Positions 33,101-39,334 of a stretch of 39,334 nucleotides of DNA are shown piece after piece. Each line of letters opens with the position of its first letter. Position 1 is the stretch's first letter. The stretch is from contig NZ_GL892076.1 of NCBI RefSeq assembly GCF_000213975.1, positions 400,944-440,277 of the forward strand, in the 5' to 3' direction. The notes below the pieces were generated by a model. The model had not been told where the DNA came from. It saw only the letters and a list, made by a program, of their open reading frames with translations, and did no database searches. Source of the DNA: Centipeda periodontii DSM 2778. Its GTDB lineage: Bacteria > Bacillota > Negativicutes > Selenomonadales > Selenomonadaceae. The position numbers were made by a program, and so were the translations under genes.

Positions 33101-34438
33101 GAACCGTAAAGAGCTGATCGTGCGGCGTGACGGCGTCACAACCGATGCGGGCGTTCCGGTGCCCGTACCGTCGGCGCCGAAGCCTGACGAGAAGCCGCTG
33201 CCATCGGGGGCGACCCCGCCGACGCCACCTGGCTCGCCGCCGATTACACCGCCGGGTGGGATCGTCACACCTCCGCCGACACCGCCCGCACTGCCGCCGG
33301 AGACGCCTCCGCCGCCTCCAACGCCTCCAACTCCTCCGACACCGCCCCCAACACCACCGACACCGCCCCCAACACCACCGACACCACCCCCAACACCGCC
33401 GACTCCACCTCCAACACCTCCAACACCACCCCCAACTCCTCCGACACCGCCCCCGACACCACCGACACCGCCCCCGACACGCCCCCCGGCGATGGTTTCC
33501 GACTCGATGAGGACAACGCGAAGTCCCTTGCCGAGACGGCGGCAGGTTCGGTTGCCTTTATCGGCTCGGGCATGAATCTCTTTACGAATCTGGGTATGTC
33601 AAGTGCGTCCATCGAGGCGGCGGCATCCGAGGGCTTTGCTCCCTTTGCGGCGATGAGCGGCTCCTCGATGCGCGCCAAGACCGGCTCGCACGTCGATGTC
33701 AAGGGCATGAATCTCGCCGTCGGTTTCTCGCGTGAGGTTCTGCGCGGCGACGACCGTCTGATCTTCGGTCCCATTGTCGAGTACGGGCGCGGCAGCTACG
33801 ACAGCTACGTGAACAGTGCGCACGGCGACGGCACTCTCCGCTACATCGGCGGCGGCGGCTTTGTCCGTTGGGAGCAGCCGAACGGCGTGTTCTCCGAGGC
33901 GAGCCTGCGCTGCGGACGCTCGAGCATGGACTATTCTGCCGATCTTACGACGGGGCGCAGAGCGACGCACACGTCCTACGACGCGGACGCGAACTACATC
34001 GGCGCACATCTCGGCATCGGCAACCATGTGACGATGCAGGACAAGAGCACGCGCGAGGTCTATGCGCGGTACTTCTTCACGCGGCTGGGCAGTGCGGACG
34101 CAACGCTCTCCACGGGCGACCGCTACTCGTTCTCTGCAGTGAACAGTCACGTCCTGCGCGTGGGCGAGCGCTGGCAGCTCGTGCACGGCAACAGCGCGCT
34201 CATCCTCGGCGCATCCATGCAGTATGAGTTCGACGGTGAGGCGAGCGCGACCTACCACCGCGCGGGCGGCATGAGCTACACCTCGCCGTCCCCGTCGCTC
34301 AAGGGCTTCTCCGGCAGCCTCGAGCTCGGCTGGAAAACGCAGATGAGCAGCAACTCCACCGCCGACCTCTCCGTCGAGGGCTGGGTGGGCAAGCTGCGCG
34401 GCGTGACCTTTAGAGCAGGATTTGCTTGGAAGTTCTAA
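30108..34438 (+). pseudogene. Large autotransporter adhesin, interrupted twice
   Basis: One gene in three pieces. Part 1 (30108 to 30794) has an extended signal peptide (to YAYA/DP about 39) and the first passenger repeats, then TAG at 30792. The same frame continues without change of style (GRTKIIYAGDVTINEHGG) and is open to 33575: a long passenger of Gly/Asn/Ala repeats of about 45-55 residues (ANENKVWVGAGAGTFTDKSA, NENTVHALGGTYGAGLYGGS) that should form a beta-helix, then a Pro/Thr linker. The C-terminal barrel (about 275 residues, ending FRAGFAWKF) is in another frame, visible from about 33482 (DEDNAKSLAETAAGSVAFIG), so the frame shifts inside the Pro-rich tract. A surface adhesin or similar protein if intact; ribosome site AAAGGAG precedes the ATG. 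Confidence 0.85.
33156..33490 (+). repeat. Pro-rich linker with 15-18 bp tandem repeats
   Basis: Units of the type CCAACACCACCGACACCGCC encode PPTPPT/PPPTPPT from about 33300 on. All three frames are open here, and short C-runs (up to five) are frequent, so an indel in this tract changes which frame reaches the barrel. Confidence 0.85.
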
Positions 34439-34490
34439 GGAAGTCGCACGCGTCTTGAGCGTCTAACGAAAAATGCTTCCAGACACAAAG

Positions 34491-34523
34491 AACCCGTCGG
34501 CACATCGCCGACGGGTTCTTTTC
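34491..34523. terminator. Bidirectional terminator
   Basis: AACCCGTCGGC / GCCGACGGGTT, 11-bp perfect stem, loop ACATC, then CTTTTC. It separates the convergent autotransporter and rpn-like genes. Confidence 0.9.
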
Positions 34524-34542
34524 ATATGTTATGGATCATCGC

Positions 34543-35481
34543 TCACAGCATCGCCTTATACCTGCTCCACTCCGACTGCGGAATCGCGAGCACGTCCATC
34601 GCCTTCTCCGCCGTAAGCGACAGTCTTTCCATCATGCGCTGGATGGATGAAAGACGCTCCGTCTCCTTGCCGCGCTCCAGACCTTGTTCCATACCACGCT
34701 CCAGACCTTGTTCCATACCGCGCTCCATGCCAAGTTCCATACCGCGCTCCATGCCGAGTTCCATGCCGCGCTCCATGCCGCGCTCCATGCCGCGCTCCAT
34801 CATCTCTTCACGAAATTCCTGAACGAACTGATCCCACTTCGAGCTCATGTGCGTCACTCCTTCCTCCGTGTTCTTAAACGCTCCCGTCCGCTCCGCAAGC
34901 ACTTCATAGTACATCTTCTCCGGCTGCACACATTGAAAATCGTGCATCAACCGCCCGAGCGGGGTCTCCGTATCCACCATCGAACCATTCACATAGACAA
35001 TATGTGTGCCGTCGTCAAAGAGGTCGCCGTCGCCCCTGATCGTTCGCTCAATCACATAGAGCGGCTTCCCTTTCCCGAGCACATCTGTCTCGGTGATAAA
35101 GATGACGTATGACTCCGGCAGTTTCTCATAGTCCGCGCGCTCAGGCAAGGCGTTCGCATCCATGATGCTGCTGTGGTAGCGCGCCCTGCGCGGCGCTGCG
35201 CCCTTTTTCGCACGTTGGATTTCGATGTTGAACTCCTGCCCGTCCGCAAAGGCATGAATATCGAGCCGCACATCGTGTCCGTGCAGATTCTTCAGTGTGT
35301 TCTGCGTGACGACGCTCGTTGCATGGAGATTCGGGCGATCGAGGATAATCTGCAAGACCAGATCAACACAGGGAAGACTGTTTTGAAAGACCGCCGTCAT
35401 AAAGATATCATCCATCAGCGTAAAACTCTGTATGATCTCCCGATACCACGCTCGCCGCGCTTCCTCCGTGTCCGGTGCCAT
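34543..35481 (-). CDS. Second Rpn-family PD-(D/E)XK nuclease / transposase-like protein
   Basis: 312 residues, ATG after AGGAGGGGATTCG; the 16 codons upstream lack a ribosome site. Core motifs VRLDIHA (Asp74) and FNIEIQ (Glu87, Gln89), with ARYHSSIMD following, as in the Rpn/PDDEXK_2 family. C-terminus: eleven tetrapeptides of the type MERG/MELG/MEQG, then LSLTAEKAMDVLAIPQSEW, which parallels ISAEQAMDLLEIPPSE in the copy at 9758-10615. The two proteins are only distantly alike elsewhere. Its promoter is TTGCAT-17-TAAAAT. It is not flanked by the MITE-like element. Confidence 0.87.
   Translation of the reverse strand: MAPDTEEARRAWYREIIQSFTLMDDIFMTAVFQNSLPCVDLVLQIILDRPNLHATSVVTQNTLKNLHGHDVRLDIHAFADGQEFNIEIQRAKKGAAPRRARYHSSIMDANALPERADYEKLPESYVIFITETDVLGKGKPLYVIERTIRGDGDLFDDGTHIVYVNGSMVDTETPLGRLMHDFQCVQPEKMYYEVLAERTGAFKNTEEGVTHMSSKWDQFVQEFREEMMERGMERGMERGMELGMERGMELGMERGMEQGLERGMEQGLERGKETERLSSIQRMMERLSLTAEKAMDVLAIPQSEWSRYKAML
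34669..34800 (-). repeat. Tandem 12-bp repeat (MERG units) in the second rpn-like gene
   Basis: Eleven 12-base units on the minus strand (ATGGAGCGCGGC type) encode M-E-(R/L/Q)-G. Several neighbours are identical, which suggests recent expansion. Confidence 0.9.
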
Positions 35482-35500
35482 CGAATCCCCTCCTGTAATT

Positions 35501-35529
35501 ATTTTAGCGTATTGGGCACGGGTATGCAA
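35501..35529 (-). promoter_or_regulatory. Promoter of the second rpn-like gene
   Basis: Minus strand TTGCAT and TAAAAT with 17 bp spacing, 10-15 bases before the ribosome site. It begins just after the stop codon of the glycerate kinase gene. Confidence 0.65.
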
Positions 35530-35538
35530 GGAAATTTC

Positions 35539-36777
35539 TCACTCAACTCCCCGTATCAGCACAACCGCCACATCGTTGACGTTCGTGCCCGTGGGTCCCG
35601 TTATGATAAGCCCGCCGACGGCGTTCAGCGCGGGGTAGGCGTCGTTCTCGGCGAGTGCCGTAGCGGCGCTTTTCCCCTCATGTGCGAGCGCTGCCCGCGT
35701 CCCCCCGTCGACGTAGCCGCCCGCCGCATCCGTGGGACCATCCGTCCCATCGCTGCCGACGCTAAAGACGGCAACGTTCGCAAGCCCCGCAATGCCGTCC
35801 GCCGCCGCGAGCGCAAGCTCCTGATTGCGGCCGCCGCGTCCCTTTCCCTTGAGCTGCACGACGGTCTCGCCGCCCGCGATGTAGGCATACGAAACACCAT
35901 CGCCCGCATGCGTGCGTGCGATGTCCGCGAGGAAGCGTCCCGCCTCGCGCGCCTCGCAGTCCAGCTGATCGGTGAGGAGGACGGGCGTATATCCGCGCCG
36001 CTCTGCCGCCTGTGCCGCCGCCGCACAGAGCCCCTTCACGCTGCCCGTGATGTGCGTCTCGACATTCGGCAGGGCTGTCGGCAGAGGCTTGTCGAGCAGT
36101 GCCTTTGCCGCATCCGAGAGGCGAATGTGATATTTCTCCACGATCCTGTGCGCATCCTCTGCCGTCGATGTGTCGGGGTGTGCGGGGCCTGATGCGATCA
36201 TGCCCGGCGGGTCGCCGAGGATGTCGCTGAGCACGATGGAGAAGACGTGCGCGGGGGCGCAGTGCGCTCCGAACCGTCCCCCCTTGACCGCGCTCATGCG
36301 CTTTCGGAGGGTGTTCATCTCGACGATGTCCGCGCCGGAGGCGAGCAGCTGTTCCGTGAGCTCCGTGAGCTCCGCCGCAGGGATCAGCGGCTGCTCAAAG
36401 AGCGCACTGCCGCCGCCCGAGAGGAGGAAGAGCACGGTGTCCTCCGCCGTGAGGTTCTCCGTGAGACGCAGTGCCTCCGTGGTCGCCGCAAACGAGTTCT
36501 CATCGGGCACGGGATGCCCCGCCTCCATGCAGCGCACATGTGGGATCTCCCCCATCACATGATCGTATTTCGTGATCACAAGCCCCACGTCGATGCGCTC
36601 CCCGAGCACATCCGCCGCCGCGCGCGCCATCTGCCACGCCGCCTTGCCGACCGCGATGAGCACAATGCGCCCTCGCGGGAATGTGTGCCCCGCGAGCGCC
36701 TTCTGCACCGCCGCATCCGGCAGGATCGCCGCGAAACTCTCCTTGATGATTCCATCGGCATCGTTACGCAAGTTCAT
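35539..36777 (-). CDS. Glycerate 2-kinase (GckA/TtuD, MOFRL family)
   Basis: 412 residues, ATG after AAAGGAGAG; the frame is open 17 codons upstream but without a ribosome site. It phosphorylates D-glycerate to 2-phosphoglycerate with ATP, linking glyoxylate/tartrate/serine breakdown to glycolysis. N-terminal DUF4147-type Rossmann domain (VLIAVGKAAWQMARAA, LFLLSGGGSALFEQP, NTLRKRMSAVKGGRFG, SDILGDPPGMIASGPAHPDTST) and C-terminal MOFRL domain (IAGGETVVQLKGKGRGGRNQELALAAA, SVGSDGTDGPTDAAGGYVD, GPTGTNVNDVAVVL). All usual blocks are present. Own promoter with consensus TATAAT. Confidence 0.94.
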   Translation of the reverse strand: MNLRNDADGIIKESFAAILPDAAVQKALAGHTFPRGRIVLIAVGKAAWQMARAAADVLGERIDVGLVITKYDHVMGEIPHVRCMEAGHPVPDENSFAATTEALRLTENLTAEDTVLFLLSGGGSALFEQPLIPAAELTELTEQLLASGADIVEMNTLRKRMSAVKGGRFGAHCAPAHVFSIVLSDILGDPPGMIASGPAHPDTSTAEDAHRIVEKYHIRLSDAAKALLDKPLPTALPNVETHITGSVKGLCAAAAQAAERRGYTPVLLTDQLDCEAREAGRFLADIARTHAGDGVSYAYIAGGETVVQLKGKGRGGRNQELALAAADGIAGLANVAVFSVGSDGTDGPTDAAGGYVDGGTRAALAHEGKSAATALAENDAYPALNAVGGLIITGPTGTNVNDVAVVLIRGVE

Positions 36778-36807
36778 GATGATCTCTCCTTTCCTATTTT
36801 CTTCCTT

Positions 36808-36835
36808 ATTATAGCACAAATGAAACAAGCATCAA
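36808..36835 (-). promoter_or_regulatory. Promoter of the glycerate kinase gene
   Basis: Minus strand TTGATG, 16 bp, TATAAT with extended TGC. Confidence 0.7.
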
Positions 36836-36845
36836 AAGTCCCCCG

Positions 36846-36874
36846 TTGACCGAAATCATTTTCTATGGTCTAAT
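36846..36874 (+). promoter_or_regulatory. Likely promoter of treC
   Basis: TTGACC and TCTAAT with 17 bp spacing. Transcription would cross the repeat at 36914-36972. Confidence 0.55.
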
Positions 36875-36913
36875 AATACTATCGCAAGATCACACCGCAG
36901 GTGGTGCTTTCCT

Positions 36914-36972
36914 AAGCCTCCCCCGTCGATACGGGGGAGGGGGACCGCGCAAGCGGTGGTAGGGGCGCTTTG
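36914..36972 (+). repeat. REP-like single unit 8
   Basis: CCTCCCCCGT-CGAT-ACGGGGGAGG hairpin, ACCGC-GCAA-GCGGT hairpin, then GGTAGGGGCGCTTTGGGCGA. Lies in the leader of treC. Confidence 0.9.
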
Positions 36973-37011
36973 GGCGATTTATGCTTTCATACTCAGAACG
37001 GAGCATGTACC

Positions 37012-38673
37012 ATGAATATACAAGACAAGGTCGTTTACCAGATCTATCCGAAATCCTTCTACGATACGAACGGCGACGGACTCGGCGATCTGAATGGCGT
37101 CACCGCCAAGCTCGACTATCTGAGGGAGCTCGGCGTCGACTTCCTCTGGCTGACTCCGTTCTTCGTCTCGCCGCAGAAGGACAACGGCTACGATGTCGCG
37201 GACTACTGCGCCGTCGATCCGCGCTTCGGCACGATGGAGGATGTGGATACGCTCATCCGCGCGGCAAAGGCACGCGGCATTGGTCTTATGTTTGATATGG
37301 TATTCAACCATACATCGACCGAACACGAGTGGTTCAAACGCGCGCTTACAGGCGATCCCGACTACATGGACTACTACATCTGGAAGGACGGCAAGGAGGG
37401 GCAGCCGCCGACGAATTGGGCGTCGAAGTTCGGCGGAAACGCGTGGGAGTATGTCCCCGCGCTCGGGAAATACTATCTGCATCTCTTCGACGTGACGCAG
37501 GCGGATCTCAACTGGGAGAATCCGCGCGTGCGCGAGGAACTAAAGAACGTCGTCCGCTTTTGGAAGGCAAAGGGCGTCGAGGGCTTCCGCTTCGACGTGG
37601 TGAACCTGATCTCAAAGCCCGCCGTTTTCGAGGATGATCACGAGGGCGACGGACGCCGTTTCTACACCGATGGGCGCCACGTCCACGATTTTTTGAAGGA
37701 ACTCACGCGCGATACGGGGATCGACACGATGATCACGGTCGGCGAGATGTCCTCCACCACCCTCGAGAACTGCATCCGCTACTCGAACCCCTCCGAGAAG
37801 GAGCTCTCGATGGTCTTCAACTTCCACCATCTGAAGATCGACTATAAGGACGGCGCGAAGTGGGCACTACAGGAACCGGACATCATGGCGCTGAAGAACC
37901 TCTTTGTGGTCTGGCAGGAGGGCATGGCGGCGGGCGGCGGCTGGAACGCCGTCTTCTGGTGCAACCACGATCAGCCGCGTGTCGTCAGCCGCCTCGGCGA
38001 CGACGGGACGTATTGGAGGGAGTCGGCGAAGATGCTCGGCGCGTGCATTCACTTCATGCGCGGCACGCCGTATATCTATCAGGGCGAGGAGCTCGGCATG
38101 ACGAACGCGCAGTACACGGATATCGCGCAGTACCGCGATGTGGAGAGCCTGAACTACTACAGGATCCTGCTGGACGAGGGCAAAACGAAGGACGAGGCGC
38201 TGCATATCCTCTCCGTGCGCTCGCGCGACAACAGCCGCACGCCTATGCAGTGGAGTGCCGAGGACAACGCGGGCTTTACGAGCGATACACCGTGGCTCGC
38301 TCCGCCCGCGAATTACGACACGATCAACGCTGCGGCGGAGCGCGGGGAGGCGGACTCCGTCTTTCATTTCTATCAGACCCTCATCCGCCTGCGCAAGGAA
38401 ATGCCCATCATCCAGAAGGGCGACATCTTCTTCCTCGAACGCGCAAACGCGAGCATCGTCGCCTACGAGCGCGCCCATGCGGGGCAGAAACTGCGCGTCT
38501 ACTGCAATTTCCGCGCGGCGGACGTTCCCCTGATGGAGGACGCCCTTGAGGATCTTGCGGACGCGGGCTGGACGAAGCTCCTCGGCAACTACGATGGGCT
38601 CGCGCGCGATCTGCGCCCGTACGAGGTCGTTGTGCTTGAGCGGGTGCGGGCGGGAGAAAATGCCTGCGATTGA
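37012..38673 (+). CDS. treC: Trehalose-6-phosphate hydrolase (GH13)
   Basis: 553 residues; E. coli TreC has about 551 and the alignment in memory runs end to end (VVYQIYPKSFYDTNGDGLGDL, FDMVFNHTSTEHEWFKRAL, NWASKFGGNAWEY, YYLHLFDVTQADLNWENP). Cytoplasmic; splits trehalose 6-phosphate into glucose and glucose 6-phosphate. GH13 residues: nucleophile Asp in GFRFDVVNLISK, acid Glu in ITVGEMSSTT, and FWCNHDQPR. GDGRRFYTDG, found in TreC, argues against oligo-1,6-glucosidase. The ATG follows a weak site (ACGGAG, about 9 bases), so translation may be modest. Neither the trehalose PTS (treB) nor treR is in the window. Confidence 0.93.
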   Translation: MNIQDKVVYQIYPKSFYDTNGDGLGDLNGVTAKLDYLRELGVDFLWLTPFFVSPQKDNGYDVADYCAVDPRFGTMEDVDTLIRAAKARGIGLMFDMVFNHTSTEHEWFKRALTGDPDYMDYYIWKDGKEGQPPTNWASKFGGNAWEYVPALGKYYLHLFDVTQADLNWENPRVREELKNVVRFWKAKGVEGFRFDVVNLISKPAVFEDDHEGDGRRFYTDGRHVHDFLKELTRDTGIDTMITVGEMSSTTLENCIRYSNPSEKELSMVFNFHHLKIDYKDGAKWALQEPDIMALKNLFVVWQEGMAAGGGWNAVFWCNHDQPRVVSRLGDDGTYWRESAKMLGACIHFMRGTPYIYQGEELGMTNAQYTDIAQYRDVESLNYYRILLDEGKTKDEALHILSVRSRDNSRTPMQWSAEDNAGFTSDTPWLAPPANYDTINAAAERGEADSVFHFYQTLIRLRKEMPIIQKGDIFFLERANASIVAYERAHAGQKLRVYCNFRAADVPLMEDALEDLADAGWTKLLGNYDGLARDLRPYEVVVLERVRAGENACD

Positions 38674-38713
38674 GGGGTGTCAAGTCCCTCACGAAGAAGG
38701 AGTCCTCGGTATC

Positions 38714-39160
38714 ATGAAGTGGGTATCCCACACAAGTCTCACCGCCACGATCGCCTACGCCGTCACCGCCGATCCACTCTGTACGGCTGCGGCTGCGGTC
38801 GGCGCCGTCCTGCCGGATAAGGTTGAGGGTACGCCGCAGAGCGTCGGGTGGCATACATGGCGCAGCCGCCATCGCGGCTGGTCGCACTGGCCCATGCTCT
38901 ACCTTGCGCTGATCGGCGGTCTTCGCGAGGCGCAGCGTTATTTCTTTTACGATGCGGCGTTCTTCACCGTCCTCACATGGATCTTCATTGGTGCGCTCTG
39001 CCACATCGCGGAGGATGCCGTCTGCGGCAAGGTGCCCTTCCTCTATCCCACGCAGAAGATCGGGATGCGGCTCTTCACCGTCGGCTCGTTCCGTGAGTAT
39101 CTGTTCGTACTCGTCTGCATTGTTGTTGTATATGCAGGACAGTATTTTCTGCGCATGTAA
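38714..39160 (+). CDS. YdjM-like membrane-bound metal-dependent hydrolase
   Basis: 148 residues. The ATG is 11 bases after AAGGAG and 40 bases after treC, so it may be in the same operon. Family PF04307 pattern: SHTSLTATIAYAV at the N-terminus, AVLPDK, HRGWSHWPMLYLA (metal-binding His pair) and ALCHIAEDAVCGKVPFLYPTQKIGMRLFTVGS. Three to four membrane helices. E. coli YdjM is a LexA-controlled inner-membrane protein; biochemical function unknown. No LexA box was looked for successfully here. Confidence 0.85.
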   Translation: MKWVSHTSLTATIAYAVTADPLCTAAAAVGAVLPDKVEGTPQSVGWHTWRSRHRGWSHWPMLYLALIGGLREAQRYFFYDAAFFTVLTWIFIGALCHIAEDAVCGKVPFLYPTQKIGMRLFTVGSFREYLFVLVCIVVVYAGQYFLRM

Positions 39161-39190
39161 AAGCGCCCTGGTCAACGCAGGGCGCTTTTA
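39158..39190 (+). terminator. Rho-independent terminator
   Basis: TAAAAGCGCCCTG / CAGGGCGCTTTTA, 13-bp perfect stem that overlaps the stop codon; loop GTCAACG. Confidence 0.9.
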
Positions 39191-39305
39191 CATGCGGTCC
39201 CCCTCCCCCGCTCTGGCGGGGGAGGCTAGGATTATGGTATCTTAGCTTCCCCCGCCAGAGCGGGGGAAGTGGCGAGCGCAGCGAGCCGATAGGGGCGCTC
39301 GTGCA
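39191..39305. repeat. REP-like double unit 9, head-to-head
   Basis: 39194-39305 is identical to 19591-19702 over 112 bases. It lacks the outermost left part (GCGCCCCTTCCACC) of unit 3, which is replaced by the terminator arm. After it comes GCAGCCC, matching the GCAACAGCCC edge of unit 3 with few changes. The last 29 bases of the window show nothing else. Confidence 0.93.
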
Positions 39306-39334
39306 GCAGCCCATTTCTCATGGATTCAGTGATT

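Noticed and set aside
33290-33490. CRISPR-like array
   Set aside because: Short-period C/A-rich units without spacers; it encodes a Pro/Thr linker.
30894-33575. Independent gene starting at ATG 30894
   Set aside because: No ribosome site and no signal peptide; it is the in-frame continuation of the autotransporter after the TAG.

Overview
The window is GC-rich, gene-dense bacterial DNA, most likely from Selenomonas or a close relative (Selenomonadaceae, Negativicutes: diderm Firmicutes). Two kinds of evidence point there. Outer-membrane proteins (an S-layer-anchored-type porin with a C-terminal Phe, a TonB-dependent receptor and a large autotransporter) show a second membrane. Translation and promoter signals are of Firmicutes type: strong AAAGGAGG ribosome sites, TTG/GTG starts and TTGACA/TATAAT promoters, plus a txpA/bsrG-like toxin-antisense locus. 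No rRNA, tRNA or CRISPR array is visible.

Layout. 1-4.9 kb: end of a porin gene, a frameshifted secreted esterase, a malolactic/malic enzyme, a small GNAT protein and a flavodoxin under a Fur-like palindrome. 5-9.7 kb: a copper ATPase with a CopZ-like domain fused to its C-terminus, a secreted protein of unknown function, and the AzlCD amino-acid exporter. 9.7-15.2 kb: an Rpn-type nuclease gene between copies of a short inverted-repeat element, then a run of two DUF4178-like membrane proteins, a DUF350 protein, a membrane protein with a Ser/Gly-rich tail and a glutathionylspermidine-synthase-like ATP-grasp ligase. 15.23-15.56 kb: no long ORF, but a compact type I toxin-antitoxin-like locus. 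15.6-20.5 kb: PanF/YhdT sodium symporter, a chemoreceptor and a PHP phosphoesterase. 20.8-25.2 kb: TonB receptor with a methyltransferase, an orphan RelB/DinJ-type antitoxin and a sigma factor. 25.5-29.6 kb: an EAL phosphodiesterase, a secreted coiled-coil protein and RsmG. 30-34.4 kb: a broken autotransporter. 34.5-39.2 kb: a second Rpn nuclease, glycerate kinase, trehalose-6-phosphate hydrolase and a YdjM-like membrane hydrolase.

Two dispersed repeat families fill many intergenic gaps. One is a REP-like unit (nine loci) made of a C/G-rich hairpin with variable tetraloop followed by a second hairpin; the paired arms change together between copies. The other is a MITE-like element of about 163 bp with GGGAAnCnCTGATAAA ends (two full copies and one fragment).

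The two most interesting points are the small toxin/antisense locus, where a 27-residue hydrophobic peptide gene with a sequestered ribosome site faces a consensus promoter on the other strand, and the DUF4178-DUF350-tail protein-ATP-grasp cluster, which looks like a variant of the poorly understood yjfIJKLMC-type system and may modify a membrane protein tail with an amine. Functions are assigned from motifs read by eye; no database search was run.
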